64,000 bases of DNA from Brevibacillus fluminis (GCF_003710825.1 NZ_RHHQ01000025.1:1-64000); one strand, 5' to 3'; numbered from the stretch's first letter, positions 36,392-44,862 are shown. Program-made: numbers and translations. Notes: generated by a model from the sequence alone, not told the origin.

Positions 36392-37090
36392 ATGGAATTT
36401 GAAAAACCGGTGCGCTCCTCATTGGCAAAGCAGGTTGTGACCCAATTGGAGCAGCTGATCGAATCGGGAAAATGGGCCGTAGGGATGAAAATTCCTGCAG
36501 AGCCGGAACTGGTTGAGCAGTTGGGTGTGAGCCGCAATACGGTTCGCGAAGCGTTGCATGCCCTGATTCATAACGGTTTGTTGGAAGCAAGGCAGGGGGA
36601 TGGGACGTACGTGCGGGCATCGACCCATTTTGAAGCGGCGCTGCTGCGTCGACTCCGTGGCTCTGAGATCGGCGATATTTTGGAAGTGCGCTATAGTTTG
36701 GAGCGCGATATAGCCAGGCTTGCCGCCGTTCGTCGCACAGACGAAGATTTGACTCTGATCCGCGATGCCCTTTCGCTGCGCAATGAACGGGTGGGTGATA
36801 ACGAAGCTTTTGTGGAGGCTGATTTCGCTTTTCACATCGCGCTGGCGACGGCAACGCATAACCCGCTCTTGCTCGATTTGTACAAGTACATGTCCGAACA
36901 TGTGCAGAAGACGATTGCCCACGTCGGGTCCCTTGAGCTCGCGAATGTCAAGGATCAAAAAGCGATCCATGCCGACTTGCTCGTGGCGATCGAACAGCAA
37001 GACCCTATCGCAGCTGAAAAAGCGGCATGCAGCTTCATCGAAGCGCTGCAGGAGGGATGGGCTGCCATGAACGAGCAGAGAGAGGAGTGA
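36392..37090 (+). CDS. FadR-subfamily GntR transcriptional regulator
   Basis: 232 residues from ATG 36392 after TTGGAGG. N-terminal winged HTH with ESGKWAVGMKIPAEPELVEQLGVSRNTVREAL (about 25-57), then an all-helical FCD domain (about 90-220) with the metal-ligand residues of VEADFAFHIALATATHN and an IHADLLVAIEQQD stretch. It is four bases upstream of a CynX-type transporter, so it probably represses that gene in response to the transported compound or a carboxylic acid derived from it. Confidence 0.9.
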   Translation: MEFEKPVRSSLAKQVVTQLEQLIESGKWAVGMKIPAEPELVEQLGVSRNTVREALHALIHNGLLEARQGDGTYVRASTHFEAALLRRLRGSEIGDILEVRYSLERDIARLAAVRRTDEDLTLIRDALSLRNERVGDNEAFVEADFAFHIALATATHNPLLLDLYKYMSEHVQKTIAHVGSLELANVKDQKAIHADLLVAIEQQDPIAAEKAACSFIEALQEGWAAMNEQREE

Positions 37091-37094
37091 AACC

Positions 37095-38294
37095 ATGCAA
37101 AATCAAACCATTACCGTCGCACAAGTGAAGCCGTTGAATCGGGCTATGCTATTGGCCGCGATCCTGCTGGTTGCCTGCAACTTGCGGCCGACCATCACCT
37201 CGGTAGGACCGCTGGTGGGACTCATTCGGACGGACACCAGCATCAGCAACGGCCTGGTAGGCTTCATCACGACGCTGCCGCTGCTCTCCTTTGCCTTCCT
37301 ATCCCCTTTAGCACCCAAACTTGCACATCGGTTCGGCAACGAATGGACGATTTTTTCCGGCCTGATCGTACTCATTGCCGGAACGTTACTCCGTTCAACC
37401 GGGGAAATCATCTCGCTGTTTGTCGGCACTGCGCTGATCGGGAGCGGAATCGCAATCTTCAATGTACTTTTGCCAAGCATCGTAAAGCAGACGTTTTCTG
37501 ATCGTGTCGGGCTCATGACGGGTCTTTACTCCATGGCGATGTCTGTCTTCGCCGCGCTCGCCTCCGGACTCAGCATTCCGCTGGCAGTCGGTCTGCAGCT
37601 CGGTTGGGAAAGCGCACTCGGCTATTGGGCGCTGCCCGCGGTAGTAGCGACTGTTTTCTGGCTGCCGCAGCTGCGAAGACGCTCGTCAGGCCGACAAACT
37701 ATGGCGGTTCAAGGCCAAGAACGTTCACTATGGAAATCGGGCCTTGCCTGGCAGGTCACGTTTTTCATGGGATTGCAATCGTTTCTGTTTTATTGCACGG
37801 TGGCATGGCTTCCAGCGATCTTGCAAGCACACGGCATGAGTGTGTCGATGGCAGGGTGGATGCTCTCACTCTTGCAGTTTGCCGCTTTGCCCGTCAATTT
37901 CGCGATTCCAGTCATTGCTGATCGGCTGTCAAATCAAAAGGTGCTGGTCGTCATCGTCGGACTCTTTTATTTGTTCGGGATCGCTGGACTGTTGATTGGT
38001 AGCGGTGAGACTATGCTGATCGTCTCCATCGTTTTGCTCGGGTTGGGGCAAGGGGCGAGCATCAGCCTTGCATTGGTGCTAATCGGTCTACGTGCGGCCA
38101 ATGCCAGTCAGGCGGCCAAGCTCTCCGGCATGTCGCAGTCGGTTGGGTACTTGCTCGCGGCGCTCGGGCCGACACTGGTCGGATTCCTGTTTGACCAGAC
38201 CCATGAATGGAGCACGCCGCTTACGATGCTGCTCGTCGTAAGCGTTGCTCTGATCGCCGCTGGCTTGGGGGCAGGGCGCAATCGACATGTATAA
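37095..38294 (+). CDS. CynX/NimT family MFS transporter
   Basis: 399 residues, 12 predicted membrane segments. N-terminal block LLVACNLRPTITSVGPLVGLIRTD is the hallmark of the CynX/NimT (cyanate permease) branch of the MFS, and later GLGQGASISLAL and LSGMSQSVGYLLAALGP fit it. Named substrates in the branch include cyanate and 2-nitroimidazole, but most members are untested. No cyanase gene is adjacent. The GntR gene ends four bases before the ATG, with GAGGAG as ribosome binding site inside its end. Confidence 0.88.
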   Translation: MQNQTITVAQVKPLNRAMLLAAILLVACNLRPTITSVGPLVGLIRTDTSISNGLVGFITTLPLLSFAFLSPLAPKLAHRFGNEWTIFSGLIVLIAGTLLRSTGEIISLFVGTALIGSGIAIFNVLLPSIVKQTFSDRVGLMTGLYSMAMSVFAALASGLSIPLAVGLQLGWESALGYWALPAVVATVFWLPQLRRRSSGRQTMAVQGQERSLWKSGLAWQVTFFMGLQSFLFYCTVAWLPAILQAHGMSVSMAGWMLSLLQFAALPVNFAIPVIADRLSNQKVLVVIVGLFYLFGIAGLLIGSGETMLIVSIVLLGLGQGASISLALVLIGLRAANASQAAKLSGMSQSVGYLLAALGPTLVGFLFDQTHEWSTPLTMLLVVSVALIAAGLGAGRNRHV

Positions 38295-38298
38295 CAAG

Positions 38299-38922
38299 CT
38301 AGAGCTTGCTTGCAACGGTCGAAGTTTGATCGGAACCATCGGGAAACGCCAATCCTGATGGTTTTTTTTGTAGGTTCCGTTCAGGAAGAAAACCGGCGGA
38401 AGCAAGTCGGTTTAAAAGGATGACCCCAAGTGAGGAAGCGATGGCGATCTTGATGACATCAGGAATGAGAAACGGAATGATGCCGAATGCGATGGCTTTC
38501 GACCAAGGTAGATTCAGCATGAATTTGAGCTGGATTGTTCCAAGCGCGTAAATGATCACTAACCCGAGCAGGTTGGCAAGGAACGCTTTCCAGACGGCAA
38601 TCCGGCCTTTCTCTACAATCAGTCCGATCACGAAGACGGCTGGCAGAAAGGCGAGTAGATAGCCCCCTGTTTTTCCGAAAATCGTCTGAAGGCCGCTCTG
38701 AAATCCGGCAAACACGGGAACGCCAATCGCTCCTAAAATGAGATAAACAAGGACCGATACGCTTCCCCAACGACTGCCGAGCAAAAGGCCAGTTAAGCAA
38801 ATCGCAAATACTTGCAACGTGAAAGGTACCGGCCCGACCGTAAAGGATAGCTGGGCACAAACGGCGATAATAGCAGCAAAGAGAGCGGCAAGATTGATCA
38901 TTTTGATGCGATTTTTAGACAT
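38299..38922 (-). CDS. bioY: Biotin transporter BioY
   Basis: 207 residues, six predicted membrane segments. S-component of an ECF-type vitamin transporter. Landmarks: VPFTLQVFAICLTGLLLG near residue 35, VYLILGAIGVPVFAGFQSG near 58, and GGYLLAF near 86. ATG 38922 follows AGGAGGGTAAC. It is divergent from bioB with two BirA-type operators between. The last 30 residues (after NRLASAGF) are a polar tail in which the terminator of the convergent CynX gene lies. Confidence 0.93.
   Translation of the reverse strand: MSKNRIKMINLAALFAAIIAVCAQLSFTVGPVPFTLQVFAICLTGLLLGSRWGSVSVLVYLILGAIGVPVFAGFQSGLQTIFGKTGGYLLAFLPAVFVIGLIVEKGRIAVWKAFLANLLGLVIIYALGTIQLKFMLNLPWSKAIAFGIIPFLIPDVIKIAIASSLGVILLNRLASAGFLPERNLQKKPSGLAFPDGSDQTSTVASKL
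38334..38369 (+). terminator. CynX gene terminator inside the 3' end of bioY
   Basis: AACCATC (38334-38340) pairs with GATGGTT (38357-38363), followed by a T8 run. It lies within the bioY coding end on the opposite strand; in the bioY direction no T-run follows it. Confidence 0.8.
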
Positions 38923-38934
38923 GTTACCCTCCTT

Positions 38935-38965
38935 TTGTTAACTGATTTATTAAAACGGTTGACAC
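38935..38965. promoter_or_regulatory. BirA operator 1 (bioY side)
   Basis: TTGTTAAC (38935-38942), 15 bases, GTTGACA (38958-38964): an imperfect inverted repeat matching the Bacillus BirA operator TTGTTAAC-N14/15-GTTAACAA. It covers the -35 of the bioB promoter and lies just upstream of the bioY ribosome binding site. Confidence 0.85.
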
Positions 38966-38986
38966 ATATTGATAGAATGGTAGAAT
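38959..38986 (+). promoter_or_regulatory. bioB promoter
   Basis: TTGACA (38959-38964), 16 bases, TAGAAT (38981-38986). The -35 is part of BirA operator 1 and the expected start site falls in operator 2. Confidence 0.75.
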
Positions 38987-38995
38987 AACCATGAA

Positions 38996-39026
38996 TTGTC
39001 AACTTAATTTTACGAATGGTTAACAA
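38996..39026. promoter_or_regulatory. BirA operator 2 (bioB side)
   Basis: TTGTCAAC (38996-39003), 15 bases, GTTAACAA (39019-39026). It lies over the start site of bioB, and its left half gives a TTGACA on the minus strand that can serve as -35 for bioY. The two operators have the same geometry, 61 bases apart. Confidence 0.87.
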
Positions 39027-39041
39027 ATAGGGGGCGACGTT

Positions 39042-40040
39042 GTGGATCGAATGGTACGTGTGCGTGATTGGAGTGGCTTGGCAAAAGAAGTGTTGGGTGG
39101 GCGGCCGATTTCACGGGAGGAAGCTCTGGCGATCCTTCACTCATCCGACGAAGAACTGCTTGAGGTCTTACAGGCGGCTTTTTTGATTCGTAGCACCTAT
39201 TATGGGAAAAAAGTAAAACTGAACATGATCATCAACGCAAAATCAGGGTTATGTCCAGAGGATTGCGGCTATTGCTCGCAGTCCATTGACTCGAAAGCAC
39301 CGGTCAGCAAGTATCCGTTGCTTAGCAAGGAGACGATTCTAAAAGGCGCTTCGGAAGCGATTCGACGCAAGGCCGGTACATACTGTATTGTCGCTTCCGG
39401 CAGAAGGCCAACGGATAACGAGATCGACCAGGTGGTCGGGGCAGTTGAGGAGATCCGAGCGACCACCGATTTGAAAATTTGCTGCTGCCTCGGTTTTCTG
39501 GATGAGAAGCACGCAACAAAGCTTGCAGTCGCTGGCGTACATCGCTATAACCATAACTTGAATACAAGCCGGGAGCAGTACCCGAAGATTACTTCCACAC
39601 ATACCTATGAGGATCGCGAGGATACCGTCATGCAGGTGAAGCAAGCGGGGATTTCGCCTTGTTCCGGGGCGATTTTTGGCATGGGTGAAAGCGACCTAGA
39701 AGCGGTAGATATCGCATTTTCGCTGAAAGAGCTGGATGTCGATTCGATCCCGTGCAACTTTTTGCATGCAATCGAGGGGACGTTGTTGGCGGGGCGCAAG
39801 GAACTGAATCCGCGTCAGTGCTTGCGACTTTTGGCTATGATGCGGTTCGTCAATCCAACTAAGGAGATTCGGATCTCAGGAGGGCGCGAGGTGAATTTGC
39901 GTTCGTTGCAGCCACTGGGTCTGTACGCGGCGAATTCGATTTTTGTAGGCGATTATTTGACAACGGAGGGGCAGGAGCCGACGGAAGACTGGGGTATGAT
40001 AGAGGATTTGGGCTTCGAGATCGAGAATTGTGCTTTGTAA
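39042..40040 (+). CDS. bioB: Biotin synthase
   Basis: 332 residues from GTG 39042 behind AGGGGG. Radical SAM enzyme inserting sulfur into dethiobiotin. The [4Fe-4S] motif is C71-x3-C75-x2-C78 in SGLCPEDCGYCSQS. YNHNLNTS, the arginine-containing FVNPTKEIRISGGRE and NSIFVGDYLTT (second cluster ligands) are present. Other bio genes are not adjacent, so this is a lone bioB controlled by BirA. It is paired with uptake by the divergent BioY. Confidence 0.95.
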   Translation: MDRMVRVRDWSGLAKEVLGGRPISREEALAILHSSDEELLEVLQAAFLIRSTYYGKKVKLNMIINAKSGLCPEDCGYCSQSIDSKAPVSKYPLLSKETILKGASEAIRRKAGTYCIVASGRRPTDNEIDQVVGAVEEIRATTDLKICCCLGFLDEKHATKLAVAGVHRYNHNLNTSREQYPKITSTHTYEDREDTVMQVKQAGISPCSGAIFGMGESDLEAVDIAFSLKELDVDSIPCNFLHAIEGTLLAGRKELNPRQCLRLLAMMRFVNPTKEIRISGGREVNLRSLQPLGLYAANSIFVGDYLTTEGQEPTEDWGMIEDLGFEIENCAL

Positions 40041-40186
40041 CATTACGGATGGATGTTCAAGTGAGCAATCTGAAAGAAACCAATGCATGGTTAATATGCT
40101 AAGATTATGAAGAGGAACGTAAGGGAAGCTACATAGTGATAAAGGTTTCAACAATTCAAAGATAACTTCATTGTGGAGGGATGGAC

Positions 40187-40660
40187 ATGAGCCAAAACAA
40201 TGCAACAAACAAAAGCGTAGCGCAAGTAGGTGAACGCGAAATTGTGATCACCCGCGTATTTAATGCACCACGTGAGCTTGTGTTTGATGCTTGGACGAAA
40301 GAGGAGCACCTGTCGAAGTGGTGGGGCCCTCAAGGTTTTACGACGACGTTTCAGAAGTTTGAGATGAAACCTGGTGGTACATGGCAGTTTATCATGCACG
40401 GTCCTGATGGCGTAGATTATCCCAACACCAACGTCTTTGTTGAGATTGTGAAACCCGAACGAATCGTCATCAAACATGCTGTGTTTCCCCATTTTATGGC
40501 GACAGCAACCTTAGAAGATCTGGATGGAAAGACCAAGCTCACGTATCGCACGGTTTTTGAAGAGAATGACGCTGTATTCGATAAGGTGAAAACTTATGCC
40601 GTCCCGGGTGCCGAACAGACCATGGATCGTCTGGAGGAGCATTTGGCAAGTATGGCTTAA
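40187..40660 (+). CDS. SRPBCC (AHSA1-like) domain protein
   Basis: 157 residues from ATG 40187, 7 bases after GGAGG; ATG 40181 is too close to that site. Activator-of-Hsp90-ATPase-like START/Bet v1 fold: RVFNAPRELVFDAWTKEEHLSKWWGPQGF, then MKPGGTWQFIMHGPDG and a C-terminal helix. Such proteins bind hydrophobic ligands; the bacterial role is mostly unknown. Here no ArsR-type partner gene is adjacent. Terminator follows. Confidence 0.88.
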   Translation: MSQNNATNKSVAQVGEREIVITRVFNAPRELVFDAWTKEEHLSKWWGPQGFTTTFQKFEMKPGGTWQFIMHGPDGVDYPNTNVFVEIVKPERIVIKHAVFPHFMATATLEDLDGKTKLTYRTVFEENDAVFDKVKTYAVPGAEQTMDRLEEHLASMA

Positions 40661-40699
40661 AAGGAAGAAGTATATTTATTTTATTAAAGGTTAGATTGG

Positions 40700-40725
40700 C
40701 CCGGGGCAGAAGCCTCGGGTTTTTT
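40700..40725 (+). terminator. AHSA1-like gene terminator
   Basis: CCCGGGG (40700-40706) pairs with CCTCGGG (40713-40719), followed by T6. Confidence 0.8.
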
Positions 40726-40788
40726 GCCGTTCTCCCAAAAAGCCGCGGCGGAGCCCGTTTTTTCCACTCAAATACCTAGTACACAATA

Positions 40789-40804
40789 ATTTCTCGAACG
40801 AAAT
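40789..40804. promoter_or_regulatory. Upstream MarR-type operator
   Basis: ATTTC-N6-GAAAT (ATTTCT-CGAA-CGAAAT), the same arms and spacing as the perfect palindrome 84 bases downstream. The two sites flank the promoter. Confidence 0.6.
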
Positions 40805-40826
40805 GTTAATTAAGAAAACTTTTTAC

Positions 40827-40856
40827 TTGCCAAACCATATTCCGAAGGAGTAAGAT
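40827..40856 (+). promoter_or_regulatory. Promoter of the MarR-efflux operon
   Basis: TTGCCA (40827-40832), 18 bases, TAAGAT (40851-40856). The expected start site at about 40863 lies between the two operators. Confidence 0.55.
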
Positions 40857-40872
40857 ACCAAATGTGAAAATA

Positions 40873-40892
40873 ATATTTCGTGCACGAAATAT
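40873..40892. promoter_or_regulatory. Perfect 20-bp palindrome, MarR-type operator
   Basis: ATATTTCG-TG/CA-CGAAATAT is a perfect palindrome about 20 bases before the MarR start codon and about 10 after the expected transcription start, well placed for autorepression. Confidence 0.75.
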
Positions 40893-40911
40893 ATAACGGG
40901 GGATTTATATT

Positions 40912-41349
40912 GTGAGTAAACCGGCGACCATACGTAACTCGATACGTAAGCTGACCAAACTCTACAATATCGCCGTATCCAAGGAATTATCTGAGCTCGG
41001 CTTCACAATGCCGCAGATGATGGTCATCAAGGAGATCATACAGGAGCGTAAAACGATCGGTCAGATCAGCAAAGCGCTGGACTTGTCGTACAGTACGGTT
41101 TCCGGGATCATTGACCGTTTGGAGAGGGGTGGTTTTGTAGCAAGGGTAAAAGACCAGCAAGACAGACGGGTCATTTGGATCGAACGCACGTGCAAGCTCG
41201 AGGAGAACTCCGATCGACTGAACGTTTATCAGGAGACCTTTTACGCAGAAATGCTGAGTGGTGTCACGGAAGAAGAAATTGACTCGTTTATTCGAACTCT
41301 TCAAATCTTAATTAATCATATGGAGAAGAAAGCAGAGGAGAAATCATGA
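40912..41349 (+). CDS. MarR family transcriptional regulator (YhbI-like)
   Basis: 145 residues from GTG 40912 after ACGGGGG. Winged-helix MarR core: MPQMMVIKEIIQERKTIGQISKALDLSYSTVSGIIDRLERGGFVARVKDQQDRRVIWI. First gene of an operon in which the next start overlaps its stop (ATGA). The set MarR, short HlyD-like protein and DHA2 pump recalls yhbI-yhbJ-yhcA of Bacillus subtilis, so a drug-responsive repressor is likely. Candidate operators flank its promoter. Confidence 0.9.
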   Translation: MSKPATIRNSIRKLTKLYNIAVSKELSELGFTMPQMMVIKEIIQERKTIGQISKALDLSYSTVSGIIDRLERGGFVARVKDQQDRRVIWIERTCKLEENSDRLNVYQETFYAEMLSGVTEEEIDSFIRTLQILINHMEKKAEEKS

Positions 41350-42005
41350 AGAAAAAGGGAAGCCTATACGTCATTTTGATTTTGATGGTGCTGGTCTGCG
41401 GCGGTGTCGGTGGCTATTACTGGTACCAAGGCGCTAACTATATCTCGACGGAAGACGCGCGACTGACCGGAGATATTTATCGCGTCATGCCGAAAATGTC
41501 CGGAAAACTGATGCAATTGAATGTACAGGAAGGCGACTCGGTTATCGCTGACCAGCCTGTCGGTCAAGTCGACAGCTCCAATCTCGCTACCAACTTGCTC
41601 GATAACGCGGTTCTGCGCGCTCCGATCACGGGAAAAGTGATCAAAACGCAGGCAAAAGTCGGTGAAGTCGTGGCGGCAGGACAACCGATCGCCATGGTTG
41701 TCGATAAAAATTCGCTGTATTTGTCCGCTAATATTGAAGAGACGAATCTGAGCCGGCTTCATGTAGGGGAAGTTGTTGATTTTACCGTAGATGCGTTCCC
41801 TGGCAACCACTTTACAGGGAAATTATCTGAGATCGGTGAGGCGACGAACTCCACGTTTTCCCTGCTGCCTGCAACAAGCACAAGCGGAAACTTCACAAAG
41901 GTAACACAACGCATTCCGATCAAAATTGCCATTGACAGTACAAATGGCATCGAGCTGTCGCCCGGTATGAGTGCCGTTATCAAAATTCATGTGAAGGGAA
42001 ACTAA
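41346..42005 (+). CDS. Short HlyD/EmrA-type adaptor (YhbJ-like)
   Basis: 219 residues. One N-terminal membrane segment (7-27, LYVILILMVLVCGGVGGYYW), then YISTEDARLTGDIYRVMPKMSGKLMQLNVQEGDSV and LRAPITGKVIKTQAKVGEVV, the two lipoyl halves. The long helical hairpin of EmrA is missing between them (LATNLLDN only), which is typical of the YhbJ type in Gram-positives. It should bridge the DHA2 pump to the outside. Starts inside the marR stop codon. Confidence 0.88.
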   Translation: MKKKGSLYVILILMVLVCGGVGGYYWYQGANYISTEDARLTGDIYRVMPKMSGKLMQLNVQEGDSVIADQPVGQVDSSNLATNLLDNAVLRAPITGKVIKTQAKVGEVVAAGQPIAMVVDKNSLYLSANIEETNLSRLHVGEVVDFTVDAFPGNHFTGKLSEIGEATNSTFSLLPATSTSGNFTKVTQRIPIKIAIDSTNGIELSPGMSAVIKIHVKGN

Positions 42006-42017
42006 GGTGAAACCATT

Positions 42018-43265
42018 ATGAAAAAGATCACAATGAAAAAACATCAAAATATAGCGATGTATGCAGCGGTTCTTTCGCTTTCGGTTTTGTTCGCCGGGTG
42101 TAGCGCTGATAACGGTACTGTAGGTCAGGCCGTTGGCAATCCTGTCGTTCAAGTCATCAAAGCAGGCAATCTGACCGGCAACCAGCTGATGATCAGCGGG
42201 AAAGTAACGCCGAACCAAGAAGTGCAAGTCGTGTCCAAAGTCGCCGGCCGCGTTTCAACGGTCAGTGTCGACGAAGGAAGCATCGTCAAAGCGGGCGATG
42301 CATTAGTGAAGCTGGAAGCGGACGACTACAACCAGCAGGTGATCCAGGCGAGAGCGGCGCTGGCAAGCGCGCGTGCAAAGCTGGCTGACACCAAGGCAGG
42401 TACTCGTTCCGAGGAAATTCAACGTCAAAAGAGCGGTCTCGAAAGCTCGAAAGCCGCGTATGACAATGCGCAAAAAACACTTGAACGCACGAAATCGCTG
42501 TTTACGAGCGGTGCGGTGTCCCAAACGGATTTGGAAAAAGCGCAATTGGCGCTGGAGCAAGCCAAATCGGGTTACGAGCAGCTGCAAGCCCAGCTGCAGC
42601 TTTCCGAGAACGGTCCGACAGGCAATACAATCCAAGCGTTGCAGGCGGAAGTGGATCGCTTGAATTCGTCTGTCCAGCTGGCTGAAATTTCAGTGAACAA
42701 TACAACGGTGAAATCGCCGATCGCAGGGATTGTTGCCAAACGTTCGATCGATCCGGGCGAACTGGCAACACCGGGTGCACCGTTGTTCACTGTAGTTGAC
42801 ATGAAAACCGTGCAAGTGCAGTTCTCCGTCAACCAAGATCAGATCAACCTGATTCAACCAGGCGCGACCGTTGAGATGAAAACCAATTCGATTCCGGACA
42901 AAACGTTCAAAGGGACGGTTATTTTCATCAGCCCGATCTCTGACGCGGGCACTAATACGTTCCCTGTAAAAGTCAAGGTAGACAATGCGCAAGGACTGCT
43001 CCGCTCCGGCATGATCATGGATGCGACCATCGGCACGTCCGCAAACGCAACGCGCATCGAGGTTCCAACTTCCTCGCTCGTGAAGGATTCCGATAAAACC
43101 TATCTCTATACCGTGACAGATGGCGTTGCTCATCGGGTTGAAGTGAAAACCGAAGACAAGGATGCCAACTGGTCGTATGTAACGAACGGATTGGATCAAG
43201 CCAGCCAAGTCATCGTCAACCCTGGCAGCCAACTGAAGGATGGAGACAAGGTTACAGTGAAGTAA
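42018..43265 (+). CDS. RND-type efflux adaptor lipoprotein
   Basis: 415 residues, 12 bases after the previous gene, with AAGGTG before ATG 42018. Lipoprotein signal with lipobox LFAG-C near residue 30. Full adaptor architecture: lipoyl half (VVSKVAGRVSTVSVDEGSIVKAGD), helical hairpin of about 100 residues rich in Q, A and K, second half (TTVKSPIAGIVAKRSIDPGELA), beta-barrel and membrane-proximal domains. Such proteins normally partner RND or ABC pumps, yet here the only pump in the operon is an MFS member. Confidence 0.9.
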   Translation: MKKITMKKHQNIAMYAAVLSLSVLFAGCSADNGTVGQAVGNPVVQVIKAGNLTGNQLMISGKVTPNQEVQVVSKVAGRVSTVSVDEGSIVKAGDALVKLEADDYNQQVIQARAALASARAKLADTKAGTRSEEIQRQKSGLESSKAAYDNAQKTLERTKSLFTSGAVSQTDLEKAQLALEQAKSGYEQLQAQLQLSENGPTGNTIQALQAEVDRLNSSVQLAEISVNNTTVKSPIAGIVAKRSIDPGELATPGAPLFTVVDMKTVQVQFSVNQDQINLIQPGATVEMKTNSIPDKTFKGTVIFISPISDAGTNTFPVKVKVDNAQGLLRSGMIMDATIGTSANATRIEVPTSSLVKDSDKTYLYTVTDGVAHRVEVKTEDKDANWSYVTNGLDQASQVIVNPGSQLKDGDKVTVK

Positions 43266-43278
43266 GGGGGATCGTGCG

Positions 43279-44826
43279 ATGGCAGAACAAAAGCAGTCAA
43301 TGTGGCTCGTACTGATCGCAATTATCCTCGGTACGTTTGTAGCGGTTTTGAATAACAGCTTGATCAACGTTGCACTGCCGCAATTAGTCAACGTGTTTGG
43401 GTCCGATACCCAGACGATCCAATGGGTATTGACAGGATATATGCTGTCGTCCGCCGTCGTCATCCCGATGAGCGGGTTTCTCGGAGGACGGTTCGGCAAC
43501 AAGTTTATGTTTGTCGGTTCCTTAATTGCTTTTATGATTGGTTCTTTGCTTTGCGGATTGGCGTGGAGCGACTCCAGCCTGATCTTTTTCCGGGTTTTGC
43601 AAGGATTGGGCGGCGGCTTGATCATGCCGATCGGGATGACGTTCATTTATGCGTCGGTTCCGCGTGAAAAAATCGGGATGGCGCTCGGATTGTGGGGGGT
43701 AGCCGCGATGGCCGCCCCTGCCATCGGTCCGACGCTCGGCGGTTATTTGATCGATATTTTCAGCTGGCGACTGCTGTTTTTAATTTGTGTGCCGGTCGCT
43801 TTGTTCGCGATCGTCATGTGTTCCTCGCTTTTGCGCGAGACGCCGAAAAATACGTCCCTGAAGCTCGACAAAGCGGGCGCGATCCTATCGGTCATCGCCT
43901 GCGGGTCACTGTTGTTTGCCTTGAGTAAAGGGCAGTCGGAGGGCTGGACATCGTTTTATATCGTCAGCTTTCTGCTCGTAGCCGTCTTCTCGCTGATTTT
44001 GTTCATCTGGGTGGAATTGCATGTGGAATCCCCACTGCTTGATTTGCGCCTGTTCAAAATCACGCCGTTCACCGTCAGCGTCATTACGGCGAGTATGGTC
44101 ATGATGGGGATGATGGGCGGTACGTTCCTGATGCCGCTGTATTTGCAAAACATCCAAGGCTTGACGCCGATGCAGTCCGGTCTGTTGCTGATGCCGCAAT
44201 CCATCGCTATGGCGCTGATGATGCCGATCAGCGGGCGGCTGTTTGATAAATTCGGCGTCATCCCGCTCGGTCTGGTCGGATTGACCGTAATGGGTGTGAC
44301 GACGGTTGAACTGCACAATCTGGCGCAGGACACGCCGAACCATTGGCTCGATGTGGTGCTGACGATCCGCGGGATCGGTATCGGCTTGTGTATGATGCCA
44401 CTCTCGACGGTAGGGATGAATAGCGTGCCGAAGCATATGGTCGGCCTCGCCTCGCCATTGTCCAACGTTATCCGGCAGGTGTTCGCTTCCTTCGGGATCG
44501 CGCTCTTGACCGCTGTCATGCAATCTCGCCAAACGAGTGTAGGCGCGAGCATCAATGATTCGGTTTCGGTCACCAACGATACGGCGTCTTCCTTCATCAC
44601 GACCATGTCGGCTGTTTACCAGCAGTCGGGCGTTGATGCAGCTACCGCAAAAGCGGGTGCAATGACCATGTTGGGCGGGCTGATCCAGAAGGAAGCAGCG
44701 GTCCGCGCGATCGCTGACACATTCCTTGTTTCGGCTATACCTATCTTTATCTCCATCCCACTTTTAATCTTTTTTGTGAAACGAAAAAAACCGGCTGAAA
44801 CTACGGAACAAGGGGCAACGCGTTAA
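43279..44826 (+). CDS. DHA2 family multidrug MFS transporter (EmrB/QacA-like)
   Basis: 515 residues, 14 predicted membrane segments. LNNSLINVALPQLVNVFGSD is the DHA2 form of the segment-1 motif (usually LDxTIVNVALP), and ITYASVPREKIG-like and GVAAMAAPAIGPTLGGYL (motif C) are present. Proton-driven export of lipophilic drugs is likely. AAGGGGGATC precedes ATG 43279, 13 bases after the adaptor gene. Last gene of the MarR operon. Two hairpins with a T-run follow. Confidence 0.92.
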   Translation: MAEQKQSMWLVLIAIILGTFVAVLNNSLINVALPQLVNVFGSDTQTIQWVLTGYMLSSAVVIPMSGFLGGRFGNKFMFVGSLIAFMIGSLLCGLAWSDSSLIFFRVLQGLGGGLIMPIGMTFIYASVPREKIGMALGLWGVAAMAAPAIGPTLGGYLIDIFSWRLLFLICVPVALFAIVMCSSLLRETPKNTSLKLDKAGAILSVIACGSLLFALSKGQSEGWTSFYIVSFLLVAVFSLILFIWVELHVESPLLDLRLFKITPFTVSVITASMVMMGMMGGTFLMPLYLQNIQGLTPMQSGLLLMPQSIAMALMMPISGRLFDKFGVIPLGLVGLTVMGVTTVELHNLAQDTPNHWLDVVLTIRGIGIGLCMMPLSTVGMNSVPKHMVGLASPLSNVIRQVFASFGIALLTAVMQSRQTSVGASINDSVSVTNDTASSFITTMSAVYQQSGVDAATAKAGAMTMLGGLIQKEAAVRAIADTFLVSAIPIFISIPLLIFFVKRKKPAETTEQGATR

Positions 44827-44862
44827 TGCCCCTTGCCGCTTTCGGGCGGTTTTCTTTTTTGA
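44809..44862 (+). terminator. Terminator of the MarR-efflux operon
   Basis: AAGGGGCA pairs with TGCCCCTT around the stop codon, and a second GCCGC/GGGCGG hairpin (from about 44839) is followed by TTTTCTTTTTT. Confidence 0.75.
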
